DNA from: Phycisphaerales bacterium
GTDB taxonomy: Bacteria; Planctomycetota; Phycisphaerae; Phycisphaerales; UBA1924
Direction: 5' to 3'
DNA length: 64,000 nucleotides
Assembly (NCBI GenBank): GCA_019744815.1
Contig: JAIEUA010000011.1
Location: forward strand, 310,001 to 374,000
Position 1 is the first letter of the stretch; each line of letters opens with the position of its first letter. Made by a program: the position numbers and the translations under genes. Below the pieces are notes generated by a model. It did not search any database. It was not told the origin of the DNA and worked only from the letters and a program-made list of their open reading frames with translations. Of the stretch, positions 26,204 to 35,689 are shown in pieces.

Positions 26204-26418
26204 GATGCAAACTCCAGACAAGCCCGGCCGCCGAAGCGAGAAGCCGCTCGGAGCAGGGTCGAAATACTAGGCCGAAACCCGAGTCCCAGCCACTGCCGGG
26301 GCTCTGTCGGGGTTGTTTTCGGGGCCGAGATGGCCCTGAGTGGCCCGGGGGCGACCCCCGAAAACGGACGCGGCTCGCTGGAGCGGCGTCCGTGAAAGTG
26401 TCTGTCGATCGAGCGGCC

Positions 26419-27438
26419 TTAGGCGGGCATCTCGATGGGCTTGACGACGAAGCCGTCGGGCAGGGTCATGCCCAGGTCCAGGCCGATGTCCTGGAGCTTG
26501 CGCTTGACCTCGCGGAGGCTGGTGCGGCCGAAGGAACGCAGCTTGAGCAGCGTCGCGTCGGTCTGGGTGACGAGCTGGGCCACGGTCTCGACGCGGGCCG
26601 ACTCGAGGCAGTTGCTGGCGCGGACGGAGAGCTCGAGCTCGCTGACGTTCATGTTCAGCTTGCGGATGAGTTCCTCGTCGACGCTCGCGGCCGCGGCGGC
26701 CTCCTCGCTGACGGTCTGAGCGCCGAGCTCGAAGTACTGGACGAAGGGGTTGAGGTGCTTGCGGAGGATCTTGGCGGCCTCGACCATCGCCATCTCGGGG
26801 GTGACGGTGCCGTTGGTCCAGATCTCGAGCGTGAGCTTGTCGTAATCGGTGCGCTGGCCGACGCGGGCGTCCTCGACCTTGTAGCGGACGCGCTGCACGG
26901 GGCTGTAGATCGCGTCGATCGGGATGATGCCGATCTCCTGATCGCCCTCCTCGGCGGCGATCTGCTCGGCGGCGGGGACGTAGCCGCGGCCGCGGGCGAC
27001 CTTGAGCTCCATCTCGAAGTCGATCTTGTCGGTCAGCGTCGCGAGGACGAGTTCCTTGTTGACGATGGTGACGGCGGTGTCGGCCTCGATCATGTCGGCG
27101 GTGATCTCGCCGGGGCCGCGGGCCGCGAGGCGCATCGTCTTGGGCTCATCGCCCTCGAGCTTGACGACCAGGTTCTTGACGTTCAGGACGATGTCGGTGA
27201 CATCTTCCATCACGCCGGGCAGGCTGCTGAACTCGTGGGGCGCGCCCTTGATCTTGATGGAGGTGACGGCGGCGCCCTCGAGGCTGCTGAGCAGCACGCG
27301 GCGGAGGGAGTTGCCGATGGTGGTGCCGAAGCCGCGCTCGAACGGCTCGATCACGAAACGGCCGTAGACGCTGCTGTTGAAGCGAGCATCAGCGGCCACG
27401 CGAGTGGGAAGTTCCAGTCCACGCCAGCGGAATCGCAT
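26419..27438 (-). CDS. rpoA: RNA polymerase subunit alpha
   Basis: 339 residues. The alpha-NTD has YGRFVIEPFERGFGTTIGNS and LRRVLLSSLEGAAVTSIK. The alpha-CTD has LELSVRASNCLESARVETVA and LKLRSFGRTSLREVKRKL. It assembles the core enzyme and contacts UP elements and activators. It lies 244 bases downstream of rpsK; rpsD, which usually sits between them, is missing from this place. Confidence 0.96.
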   Translation of the reverse strand: MRFRWRGLELPTRVAADARFNSSVYGRFVIEPFERGFGTTIGNSLRRVLLSSLEGAAVTSIKIKGAPHEFSSLPGVMEDVTDIVLNVKNLVVKLEGDEPKTMRLAARGPGEITADMIEADTAVTIVNKELVLATLTDKIDFEMELKVARGRGYVPAAEQIAAEEGDQEIGIIPIDAIYSPVQRVRYKVEDARVGQRTDYDKLTLEIWTNGTVTPEMAMVEAAKILRKHLNPFVQYFELGAQTVSEEAAAAASVDEELIRKLNMNVSELELSVRASNCLESARVETVAQLVTQTDATLLKLRSFGRTSLREVKRKLQDIGLDLGMTLPDGFVVKPIEMPA

Positions 27439-27682
27439 GTGAAAACCTCCAAATGTCGGGCGTCGTGATCGACGCGTCCGGTCTCGGCAGTCTCGCCATC
27501 GGCCGCGAAGAACCGGTGAAGGTCCGCGGCGTCGGCTTGGGGATCCGTCGCGATTGTCCCGGGCTTTGCGAGGAACGCTGGGCCTGCCGGAGCGCCCGAA
27601 CGCCTCTTCTGTGCCGGGTCGGCACGCGACACGTTGGAAATCGCTCGGTCGCCGTGAAGCGACCGGGCGGGAAAAGCAGGTA

Positions 27683-28057
27683 TCAGACGCGGCGACGCTT
27701 GGCGGGGCGGCAACCGTTGTGCGGAACCGGAGTGTGGTCCTCGATCGCCGTTACGCGGAGGCCGGTGGAGACCATGCCGTTGACCGCGGACTCGCGGCCG
27801 GCGCCGGACCCCTTGATGCGGATCTCGACCTCGGACATGCCGAGCTTGCGGACCTTCTGGCCACAGTTCTCGCCGGCGCGGGTGGCGGCGAAGGGGGTGC
27901 TCTTGCGGGCGCCCTTGAAGCCGATGGTGCCGGCCGAGTCCCAGGCGATGGTCTCGCCGTTCATGTCGGTGATGGTCACCAGCGTGTTGTTCTGAGTCGC
28001 CTTGACGTGGGCGATGCCACGGACGACGTTCTTGCGGACTTTACCCTTCTTCGACAT
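27683..28057 (-). CDS. rpsK: 30S ribosomal protein S11
   Basis: 124 residues with the S11 core (IAHVKATQNNTLVTITDMNG, GFKGARKSTPFAATRAGE) and the C-terminal GCRPAKRRRV tail. Forms part of the platform of the small subunit. Follows rpsM as in other bacteria. Confidence 0.96.
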   Translation of the reverse strand: MSKKGKVRKNVVRGIAHVKATQNNTLVTITDMNGETIAWDSAGTIGFKGARKSTPFAATRAGENCGQKVRKLGMSEVEIRIKGSGAGRESAVNGMVSTGLRVTAIEDHTPVPHNGCRPAKRRRV

Positions 28058-28165
28058 CGAAAACTCCTTCGGATCGACAGGTCCCGTGGGGCCCTACCCG
28101 AATGTGTGAATGAACCGGGCGGCGTGCGGCGGGCCAATGCCCGATCGCGGACGCCCGATGCCGGA

Positions 28166-28546
28166 CTACTTGGCCTTGACGCCCTTCTTTCCGGCGACGG
28201 TCTTCTTCTTGCCCTTGCGGGTGCGGGCGTTGGACTGGGTGCGCTGGCCGCGGACCGGGAGGCCCTTACGGTGGCGGTCGCCGCGGTAGCAGCGGATGTC
28301 CTTCAAACGCTGAATGTTCTGCTGCACCTGGCGGCGGAGAGCACCCTCGACGAGGTAGTTGGCGTCGATGATGGCGTTGATCTGCGCGAGCTTGGTCTCT
28401 TCGACGTCGCGAGCGCGGATGTCGCCGTCCACACCGGCCTCGAGCAGGATGGCTTGGGCGAACTTCGGTCCAATACCGTGAATGTACTGGAGGGCGAAGA
28501 GCATCTTCTTGTTGTCGGGCACGTCAACGCCGGCAATACGGGGCAT
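28166..28546 (-). CDS. rpsM: 30S ribosomal protein S13
   Basis: 126 residues: [40 protein letters not shown], then [20 protein letters not shown] and the basic tail [10 protein letters not shown]. Normal S13, contacting the 30S head and the 50S subunit. Confidence 0.96.
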   Translation of the reverse strand: MPRIAGVDVPDNKKMLFALQYIHGIGPKFAQAILLEAGVDGDIRARDVEETKLAQINAIIDANYLVEGALRRQVQQNIQRLKDIRCYRGDRHRKGLPVRGQRTQSNARTRKGKKKTVAGKKGVKAK

Positions 28547-28619
28547 CGCAATTCCTCTCGCGGCTCGGTGAGAACGGGTGGTTCTCAGCAGAGTTCAATC
28601 GTTTCCTTCGAACGCAGAA

Positions 28620-28736
28620 TCAGCCCTGCACCTGCTTGTGCTTGGGTTCCGCCTTGCAGATCACACGCACCTTGCCCTTGCGCCGGACGACCTGGCACTG
28701 ATTGCAGATGCGACGAACGCTCGCTTTGACCTTCAT
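28620..28736 (-). CDS. rpmJ: 50S ribosomal protein L36
   Basis: A 38-residue gene. The peptide begins [20 protein letters not shown] and ends [12 protein letters not shown]. The zinc-ribbon spacing C-X2-C ... C-X4-H is that of zinc-type L36. It lies just upstream of rpsM, its normal place. Confidence 0.95.
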   Translation of the reverse strand: MKVKASVRRICNQCQVVRRKGKVRVICKAEPKHKQVQG

Positions 28737-28882
28737 AGAACACCTTCTGAATGCCCGCCCGCCGTCGGGGCGTGCTGGGCCGAAATGCTAGGCCGCCAGC
28801 CAAGGGAAGTCACGCCCGAACCGAGACCTGATGTGGGAATTGGGATGGCGGATGGCCTGTCGCAACCCTTGCCCGCCCCTCG

Positions 28883-29638
28883 CTACCAGCCCAGCGCCCG
28901 GTAGCGGTACAGCCGCAGGACGTGGCGGACGTAGCGGGCCTGTTCCTTCAGGCTCAGCTTGCTCTCGCCCCGCTTGCGGTCGGCGAAGTGGATCGGGACC
29001 TCGGTCGGATTCTGGAAAGGGCCCTTGACCAGCATTTCCAGGGCGATCTTGTAGCCGATCGGGTTCAGGTTGGCGGTGGCCCGGAAGTTCTCACGGCTCA
29101 TCGCAAAGAACCCGGACATCGGGTCGGCGAGGCTGGTCAGGGGCTTGGCCAGAGCGGTCGCGACCAGGCTGTTGACGCGGCGGAAGAGGGTCCAGGCGGA
29201 GTCGGTGGTGCCGCCCTTGACGTAGCGGGAGCCGAGGACGAAATCGTGGCCGTCCTTCATGGCGGCGAGCATGGCCGGGATCGCCTCGGGCGGGTGGCTG
29301 AGATCGGCGTCCATGACCACGATGCTGGGGGCGGTCGCGAGGCGGCAGCCGGCGATGACGGCCGAGGACAGCCCGCGTTCGTCGCGGCGGACGAGCAACC
29401 GGACCCACTCGCGGCCGAGAGCGGCGACGACCTGCTCGGTGCCGTCGTTGCTGTTGTCGTCCACGATGATCAGCTCGGGACGCTCGAGACACTTCTCGAT
29501 GCGTTCCACCAGCTCGGGGATGTTTGCGGCCTCGCGGAAGGTCGGAACGACCACCGACACCAAGGGAGACACCACGGGCGAAACCGCGGCCGATCCGGCG
29601 AGCGTCGCTGAGACGGGGCTGGTCGCGGTCTGGCTCAT
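28883..29638 (-). CDS. Glycosyltransferase family 2, dolichyl/polyprenyl-phosphate mannosyltransferase-like
   Basis: 251 residues. VSVVVPTFREAANIPELVER, IIVDDNSNDGT, VVMDADLSHPPEAIPAM and KALTSLADPMSGFFAM-like blocks match DPM1-type enzymes that load a sugar onto a polyprenyl phosphate. No C-terminal membrane helices are attached. It lies between infA and rpmJ on the same strand, inside the ribosomal cluster, which is unusual. The sugar and lipid are inferred from the family. Confidence 0.8.
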   Translation of the reverse strand: MSQTATSPVSATLAGSAAVSPVVSPLVSVVVPTFREAANIPELVERIEKCLERPELIIVDDNSNDGTEQVVAALGREWVRLLVRRDERGLSSAVIAGCRLATAPSIVVMDADLSHPPEAIPAMLAAMKDGHDFVLGSRYVKGGTTDSAWTLFRRVNSLVATALAKPLTSLADPMSGFFAMSRENFRATANLNPIGYKIALEMLVKGPFQNPTEVPIHFADRKRGESKLSLKEQARYVRHVLRLYRYRALGW

Positions 29639-29702
29639 GACGGGCGAACGGAAAGACCCGGCGGAAGTGTCGCGTGCGGGCGTTGCCGAAGACGCTGAAA
29701 AA

Positions 29703-29927
29703 TCAGTGGCGGAACGTGATCCGAGCCTTGGACAGGTCGTACGGGCTCATCTCGACGGTGACGCGGTCGCCGGGGAGGATGCGGATGTAGTTCATGCGCA
29801 TCTTGCCGGAGACGTAGGCGAGCACCTCCGTCTTCTGCTCGTTGGGCAGGCGGACCTTGAACATCGCGTTGGGCAGAGCCTCGGTGACCTCGGCTTCGAA
29901 AGTGAACTTGTCGTCCTGTTTGCTCAT
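29703..29927 (-). CDS. infA: Translation initiation factor IF-1
   Basis: 74 residues of the S1/OB fold: [58 protein letters not shown]. Blocks the A site during initiation. Start 29927 and length are typical. Lies between secY and the ribosomal genes. Confidence 0.96.
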   Translation of the reverse strand: MSKQDDKFTFEAEVTEALPNAMFKVRLPNEQKTEVLAYVSGKMRMNYIRILPGDRVTVEMSPYDLSKARITFRH

Positions 29928-29992
29928 GGGGGCTCGTTGTGCGATCTCGACGGGGAAAGAGGTGAACGGGTGAGTTGATAACGGCGACTCGA

Positions 29993-31402
29993 TCAGCCGC
30001 GGCTGCTCTGCATGCGGGGGCCGCTCTCTTCGCCCTCGGAGAGGAAACCGGCGTAGTTGCGCATCAGGAGCTGGGCCTCGACCTTCTGCAGGAAGTCCAT
30101 CACCACCGAGACGACGATGAGCAGGCCGGTGCCGCCGAGGAAGTTGGAGATGCTGTGCGGCACGCCGAAGGCGTTGGTGACGACGACGGGCAGGATCGCG
30201 ATGACCGACAAGAACGCGGCGCCGACGAAGGTGACGCGGGTGATGACGGTCTCGAGATACTCGGCCGTGCGTGGGCCGGGCCGCAGGCCGGGGATGAAGG
30301 AGCCGTGCTCCTTGAGCTGCTTGCTCATCTCCTGGGGGTTGAACTGGACGGTGATCCAGAAGTAGCTGAAGAAGTAGACCATCGCGATATAGGCGACGAT
30401 GTAGAGGTACTCACCCATCGAGAAGTTGATGGCGAGGAAGCGGGTGAGGTGGAAGAAGAACCCCTGCTCCATCTGGTGGATGCTGAGGTAATTGCTGACC
30501 TGCTCGTGCAGGCTCTGGAAGAGCACCGAGGGGAACATCATGAGCGAGCTGGCGAAGATGATGGGCATCACGCCGCCGTGATTGATGCGGAGGGGGAGGT
30601 AGGACTTCTGCCCACCGAAGACGCGGCGGCCGCGGGTGTGCTTGGCCTGCTGCACCGGGATGCGGCGCTGGGCGACGGTCATGAGCACCGAGCCGCCGAT
30701 GACGAGCACGAAGCCGCCGATCAGCATGAACAGGCCCATGAAGCCCATCTTGCCGTCGCCGCCGGACGGATCAAAGCGGGAATAGGCGTCCTGAATCGCG
30801 GTCGGCATGGCGGCGAGGATGCCGGCCATGATGATCATCGACACGCCGTTGCCGATGCCGAATCGGTCGATCTGTTCGCCGATCCACATCAGGAACATGG
30901 TGCCGGCGGTCAGGACCGCGACGGCCATCACCCACCACAGGCCGCTGTTGAGGTACTGCGGCTGGATGAGGTTCTGGCCCTTGATGTAGCTGATCCAGCC
31001 GATGCCCTGCACGATGCACAGAGCGACGGTGGCGTAACGGGTCCATTCCATGATCTTCTGGCGACCCGAAGGCCCCTCTTCCTGCATCTTCTTGAGCCGA
31101 GGCGAGACCGAACCAGCGAGCTGGAAGATGATGCCCGCGGTGATGTAGGGCATGACGCCCAGGCCGAAGATGGTGGAGTGCGAGAGCGAGCCGCCGGAGA
31201 ACATGGAGACGAACTGCGCGATCTTGCCGAAGGCGCTGCTGCCCTGAGTGGCGAGGGCGAACTGCTTGGCCATCTCTTCCTGGTTCACGCCGGGCAAAGG
31301 GATCCAGTGCCCGATGCGGAAGACCACCAGCATGGCGAGCGTGAAAAGGATCTTGTTCCGCAGATCGCGGATCGAGAACACGTTGGCGATAGTGGAGAAC
31401 AT
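29993..31402 (-). CDS. secY: Preprotein translocase subunit SecY
   Basis: 469 residues with about 10 membrane helices. [20 protein letters not shown] starts the protein; GIMPYI-like [34 protein letters not shown]-type and [17 protein letters not shown]-type blocks are SecY hallmarks. Forms the Sec channel. Start 31402 is chosen; an in-frame ATG lies upstream at 31486. It is first in this ribosomal-cluster transcript, and rplO is not adjacent. Confidence 0.95.
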   Translation of the reverse strand: MFSTIANVFSIRDLRNKILFTLAMLVVFRIGHWIPLPGVNQEEMAKQFALATQGSSAFGKIAQFVSMFSGGSLSHSTIFGLGVMPYITAGIIFQLAGSVSPRLKKMQEEGPSGRQKIMEWTRYATVALCIVQGIGWISYIKGQNLIQPQYLNSGLWWVMAVAVLTAGTMFLMWIGEQIDRFGIGNGVSMIIMAGILAAMPTAIQDAYSRFDPSGGDGKMGFMGLFMLIGGFVLVIGGSVLMTVAQRRIPVQQAKHTRGRRVFGGQKSYLPLRINHGGVMPIIFASSLMMFPSVLFQSLHEQVSNYLSIHQMEQGFFFHLTRFLAINFSMGEYLYIVAYIAMVYFFSYFWITVQFNPQEMSKQLKEHGSFIPGLRPGPRTAEYLETVITRVTFVGAAFLSVIAILPVVVTNAFGVPHSISNFLGGTGLLIVVSVVMDFLQKVEAQLLMRNYAGFLSEGEESGPRMQSSRG

Positions 31403-31642
31403 TGCTGGAAGCCGACTCCGAGAGGCACCCGACCGATCAGAACACACGCGCGACCGATCCATCGGCCGAACGTGGAACCACGACACCGTGTCGTCGACGG
31501 TTGGTCTGACCGGTTCCTGCCCCGCTCCCGACGAGGGGAACGAGTGACGATTCTACGCCGGACAAAGGCTGAACGCGTGAGATTGCGGCGGGGCCATCGC
31601 GACCGGCTTGCTCAATTGGCAGCCTTGAACAAACGGGCTTGC

Positions 31643-32236
31643 TCAGCGGCCCCACCGACGCCGCCGCGTGGTCCACAGACTCATCCCCAAACCAATCCCC
31701 CCGAGCACCCACGCCCCTGGGCTTGGAATCTGCACGATCACGAACTCCAGCTCGTACCACGCGGGGCTGGGGCTTTCCTGCTCGACCCAGAACGTGTAAC
31801 TCGAGCCGGTGAGGGGGCCCGCGAAACCCAGCGCCTGAGGAGCATCCGCGAGTTTGGCGAGCAGGTCGGTGTGGACATCCGACGAAAAGAAACTCGCGTA
31901 GCCCAGCGTGCGAGTCAGGTCGGCCCCGGCCGGGGGTTCGGTGAACGTGCCTCCGGCTTGCATGCTCAAGAACGTGGCCTGAGCTCCGTCGGACCGCCTC
32001 AGCATCACCGAACCCAACGCCGTGCCCGGTGGAAGGCGCAGACTGAAATAATCCCGGTCGTTCTTCGAGACGTCCGCGGAGAGGTAGTTGGACCCGAGGT
32101 CGACGCTCAGAATCGTCGGGAGGCTGGCCGAGTTTGACAGATCGCCCGAGGCGAGCTCGTTGTAGATCAGCATCCCCTGCGCGCCCGAGGCAACGCCGAA
32201 GGTCCCAACCAATGCCGCGATGATGGATCGAGCCAT
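31643..32236 (-). CDS. Exported PEP-CTERM-like protein
   Basis: 197 residues. Signal peptide (MARSIIAALVGTFGVASGAQ) and a C-terminal sorting-type tail: Pro-rich IPSPGAWVLGG, a short hydrophobic helix, then an RRRR cluster. This resembles the PEP-CTERM class in planctomycetes, but the motif is PSPGAW rather than PEP. The middle is a beta-rich domain I do not recognise. Likely exported and processed at the envelope. Confidence 0.7.
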   Translation of the reverse strand: MARSIIAALVGTFGVASGAQGMLIYNELASGDLSNSASLPTILSVDLGSNYLSADVSKNDRDYFSLRLPPGTALGSVMLRRSDGAQATFLSMQAGGTFTEPPAGADLTRTLGYASFFSSDVHTDLLAKLADAPQALGFAGPLTGSSYTFWVEQESPSPAWYELEFVIVQIPSPGAWVLGGIGLGMSLWTTRRRRWGR

Positions 32237-32469
32237 GCGTCACACTCCGGAATCGCCGGGAACGCAGGCGGGCGGGCCGCAAGGCGACCGCGCCGCCCCA
32301 AGTGTGCCACCGAATGCGGGGGCGTGCCAGCGAACTACGCGAGAATGTTGCGAACGCCGCGGACGGGCCACTATGCTGCCACCGTTCGTGCGTTGGGTGG
32401 TGCGTTGAACGCGCCGAGAACGCCCGCAACACCCCGCGAGCAGATGCCCGCGGCTCTGGGAAGCAACGC

Positions 32470-33738
32470 GTGCGACACCGCCCGGCCCTCGGCTTCATCT
32501 TCTTCACGCTGCTGCTCGACGTGCTCGGGTTCGGGCTGCTGATCCCGGTCGCCCCCAAGCTCGTGCAGCAGCTCGAGGGCGGCAAGCTCCAGAACGCCGC
32601 TTGGATTTACGGCCTGCTGGTCGCGACGTATTCGATCATGCAGTTCTTCTTCTCGCCGATCCTCGGCGCGTTGTCCGACCGCTTCGGCAGACGCCCGGTG
32701 TTGCTGGTCGCGCTCTTTGGTTCGGGCCTCGATTACTTCGCGGCGGCGTTGGCTCCAAACCTGCTTGTCTTGTTCATCACCCGCGCGATCAACGGGATCA
32801 GCGGCGCCTCCTTCACGGTGTGCAACGCTTACATCGCGGACGTCACGCCGCCGGAGCGGCGTCACATCGGCTTTGGGTTGGCGGGCGCCGCGTTCGGGCT
32901 GGGGTTTGTGATCGGGCCGCTCTTGGGCGGGCTGCTCGGTCACTACGACATCCGTTATCCGTTCTGGGCCGCGGGCTTTCTGACCCTGATCAACTGGTTG
33001 TACGGGTACTTCGTGCTGCCTGAGTCACTGTCTCGCGAGCGCCGCGAGCACGCGGCCCGGACGCAGGCCAATCTCAATCCTCTGGGCACGATGGGCGTGC
33101 TGGCTCGATACCCACGCGTCGGCCGCATGGCGGCCGCGCTGTTTCTGGTCAATCTCGCGATGTTCGGGCTGCACTCGACGTGGGTGCTCTTCACCGACGA
33201 GAAGTTCGGTTGGTCGTCGGTGCAAGTCGGTCTGTCGCTGATGTTCGTCGGTCTGGGGGCGGCGGTGGTGCAGGGCGGCCTGGCACGCAAGCTCATCCCA
33301 GCTCTGGGCGAACGCAACTCGCTCATCTACGGCCTCGGCGTCGGCACGGTGGCGTACGCCGCGTACGCGCTCGTGCCGGAAGGCTGGATGATCTACGTGG
33401 TCGTCGTCGTCGCGTCACTGGGCGGCATCTGTGGCCCAGCGGGTCAGGCGATCATCACCAAGTCGGTCGCGTCCCACGAACAGGGCGCGGTGCAAGGCTC
33501 GCTCATGGGACTGCAGAGCATCGCCAACATCCTCGGCCCGCTGATCGGGACCAACGTGTTCGCGTACTTCATCTCCGATCGCGCCCCGATCCACTTCCCC
33601 GGGGCCCCGCTCATGGTGAGTTCGGTGCTGGCCGCGGGAGGCACCGTCATCGCCGTCTGGGCCACGCGAGGAATGTCCGAAGAGCGTGCGTCCACAAACG
33701 AACCGGGCGACGCCACCACAGCGTCGCCCGGCTCTTGA
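32470..33738 (+). CDS. MFS transporter, TetA-like
   Basis: About 422 residues with 12 predicted spans. The start region FIFFTLLLDVLGFGLLIPVA and the loop ALSDRFGRRPVLL are MFS signatures of the TetA/multidrug type. I place the start at GTG 32470 since earlier residues are not family-like. The substrate is unknown. Confidence 0.85.
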   Translation: MRHRPALGFIFFTLLLDVLGFGLLIPVAPKLVQQLEGGKLQNAAWIYGLLVATYSIMQFFFSPILGALSDRFGRRPVLLVALFGSGLDYFAAALAPNLLVLFITRAINGISGASFTVCNAYIADVTPPERRHIGFGLAGAAFGLGFVIGPLLGGLLGHYDIRYPFWAAGFLTLINWLYGYFVLPESLSRERREHAARTQANLNPLGTMGVLARYPRVGRMAAALFLVNLAMFGLHSTWVLFTDEKFGWSSVQVGLSLMFVGLGAAVVQGGLARKLIPALGERNSLIYGLGVGTVAYAAYALVPEGWMIYVVVVVASLGGICGPAGQAIITKSVASHEQGAVQGSLMGLQSIANILGPLIGTNVFAYFISDRAPIHFPGAPLMVSSVLAAGGTVIAVWATRGMSEERASTNEPGDATTASPGS

Positions 33739-33756
33739 GTGGGACTTGCGACGCGC

Positions 33757-33864
33757 TCAGCGCGCCGACCACGCGGACCAGCCGAGAAGCGCCAACCAGA
33801 CCAGACCCTTCGCGAAGAAGAGCACAAAGCTCGCGGCGGTCAGTCGCTTGATTCGCGTTCTCAT
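33757..33864 (-). CDS. Small single-span membrane protein, 35 residues
   Basis: A 35-residue ORF with ATG at 33864 preceded by GGAAGGA at good spacing. It is basic at the N-terminus (MRTRIKRLTAAS), then a hydrophobic helix (FVLFFAKGLVWLALLGWSAW). It resembles small predicted membrane peptides seen in many bacteria. Function unknown. It lies 106 bases downstream of the MddA-like gene on the same strand. Confidence 0.5.
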   Translation of the reverse strand: MRTRIKRLTAASFVLFFAKGLVWLALLGWSAWSAR

Positions 33865-33970
33865 GCCCGGTCCTTCCCTCTTCCACCACTCCCCCACCAT
33901 CCCCACCATCCTGTCCACACACAAGGTGATCAGCGCCCGGGCGCTCGCCGCGCCCACGCAGCGCCCACAC

Positions 33971-34819
33971 TCACACCACCGACGGGATCAGTTTCGAGAC
34001 GCGGCTGCGGTACTCGCGGTACTTCTGGCCGTGGAGGTCCATGAGGTCTCGCTCCTCCCAGCGGATCGCGAGCAGGATGTAGATGGTCGTCGCGATCGCA
34101 AAGACCAGGTGCGCCGCGGTCATCGTCGGGGTCGCCCAGAACCCGATCATGAAGCCGAGATAGAGCGGGTGACGGACAAAGCGGTAGAAGAGCGGCGTCG
34201 TGAACGGCAGGTGCGTGTAGGGCCTGTCCATCAAGAGGAACCAGACCTGACGCAGGCCGAAGAGGTCGAAGTGGTTGATGAGCCACGTGGAAACGAAGAC
34301 CAGCGACCAACCCAGCGTCATGAGCGTGATGATCACGCCGCGGAAGATCGGATCAGCCACGTGCCAGATCACGCCTCCCATCGGCTGCCAGAAATAGAAC
34401 ATCGCGATCATGGCGACACTTGCACACAGGACGTAGGTGCTGCGTTCGATCGACTCCGGAACGATCCGCGTCCACTTGGCCTTGAACCACGGGCGGGCCA
34501 TCACGCTGTGCTGCACCGCGAAGAGCGTGAGCAGCACGAGGTTGACCACGAGGGCCTTGGACCAGTGCATCGCGTTGGGCGACGGGAGCATGTCCAGCGC
34601 CGTCGGCGTGAGGAAGTTTCCCACGAAGCCGAAGGCGTACAGGAACGTCACAAAGAACACGGCGTAGCAGAACACGCCGTAGGCGAAGCCCGCGAGCCGC
34701 AGCCCGAGCGGCAAGCCGAGCAACGCGGGTGCGGCCACGGGCCTGGCAACGGTGGCCATCGCGGCTGTCCCGGCGCAGGCGTAAAGCGAGCTGTCTGTCA
34801 TCGATCCGGCGGTGCTCAT
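33971..34819 (-). CDS. MddA/NnrU-like membrane methyltransferase
   Basis: 282 residues with about six spans. LLTLFAVQHSVMARPWFKA, ERSTYVLCASVAMIAMF and the C-terminal FVRHPLYLGFMIGFWATP and EERDL are shared with methanethiol S-methyltransferase (MddA) and relatives of the NnrU/isoprenylcysteine methyltransferase group. MddA turns methanethiol into dimethyl sulfide; whether this protein does so is inferred. It is divergent from a TetR gene across 279 bases. Confidence 0.7.
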   Translation of the reverse strand: MSTAGSMTDSSLYACAGTAAMATVARPVAAPALLGLPLGLRLAGFAYGVFCYAVFFVTFLYAFGFVGNFLTPTALDMLPSPNAMHWSKALVVNLVLLTLFAVQHSVMARPWFKAKWTRIVPESIERSTYVLCASVAMIAMFYFWQPMGGVIWHVADPIFRGVIITLMTLGWSLVFVSTWLINHFDLFGLRQVWFLLMDRPYTHLPFTTPLFYRFVRHPLYLGFMIGFWATPTMTAAHLVFAIATTIYILLAIRWEERDLMDLHGQKYREYRSRVSKLIPSVV

Positions 34820-35013
34820 GCGATCTCCTTTGATGATGCGGGGGCGTGCGGCGTCCGCGTCGGCTTGCGCGGCCGGCGTGGCGTGCTGGGGTCAAAGCCT
34901 CAGTCCGAGATCCGCGTTGGCCGCAGGCTTTCGCCCGTGTTCACCCAGACGCGAGAAGCGGCCGCGAATCGCGCGACCACGGATGGAAGATAGCTGGAGA
35001 TGGCGTCCGGCCC

Positions 35014-35044
35014 AGTTGACTCGCGGTCAACTCAGGGTTGACTC
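35014..35044. promoter_or_regulatory. Inverted repeat, probable TetR operator
   Basis: A perfect 7-bp inverted repeat AGTTGAC (35014-35020) and GTCAACT (35026-35032) with 5 bases between, plus a third half-site GTTGACTC at 35037-35044. It lies 55-85 bases before the TetR gene and in the divergent gap with the MddA-like gene. Confidence 0.6.
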
Positions 35045-35098
35045 GGAGTGCACTGCAGGCCGCAATGAACCCTTACGCTTCTATCACGGGAGGGCACG

Positions 35099-35686
35099 AT
35101 GAAGGGCACACAGACGCTGACGGGTCGCGAGCGATTCATCCAGATCGCGGCGGAGTTCTTCCTGACCGACGGCTTCGGCCCGGTCGGACTGGACCAGATC
35201 ATCGATGCCGCGGGCGTGACCAAGACCACGTTCTACAAGCACTTTGAGAGCAAGGACGACCTGATCCTCGCTGTGATCGAGGCCAAGCACATCGAAGAGA
35301 TGGAATCGATGGCGGAGTACCTGCGGCTCAACGCCACGACACCCCGGGAGCAGATCCTGGCGTTCTTCGACGCGATCGACCTCTGGCTGGCGGACAACGA
35401 CTTCCGCGGCTGCATCTTCCTGAACGCGGCGACCGAGTTCCCGCACGAGTCGGACCCGATCCACAAGGCCGCGATCCATCACGGCGACGCGGTGGTGACG
35501 CTGATGCGAGAGAAGGCGATCGAGTGCGGGGCGGACAAGGTCGATGCGCAGCAATTCGCGATGGACATGTACGTCTTGATCACCGGCGCGATCATGACGC
35601 GGCGCACGGCGGGTCATCGCGACGCCGCGAAACTCGCGACGCGGACGGCGGAGATGCTGCTGGAGCGGCTGCTGGCGAGGAGCTAG
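35099..35686 (+). CDS. TetR-family transcriptional regulator
   Basis: 195 residues with a clear N-terminal TetR helix-turn-helix (FFLTDGFGPVGLDQIIDAAG, VTKTTFYKHFESKDDLILAV) and an all-alpha ligand domain. RBS GGGAGGG. It is divergent from the MddA-like methyltransferase, its likely target. The ligand is unknown. Confidence 0.9.
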   Translation: MKGTQTLTGRERFIQIAAEFFLTDGFGPVGLDQIIDAAGVTKTTFYKHFESKDDLILAVIEAKHIEEMESMAEYLRLNATTPREQILAFFDAIDLWLADNDFRGCIFLNAATEFPHESDPIHKAAIHHGDAVVTLMREKAIECGADKVDAQQFAMDMYVLITGAIMTRRTAGHRDAAKLATRTAEMLLERLLARS

Positions 35687-35689
35687 CGA

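Noticed and set aside
27439-27682. Gap between rpsK and rpoA searched for rpsD
   Set aside because: Only 244 bases, and no S4-like sequence on either strand; rpsD must be elsewhere.
29975-32137. A 720-residue open frame on the plus strand opposite secY
   Set aside because: A mirror of secY codons, low in hydrophobic residues and rich in Asp, Glu and His, with no motif.
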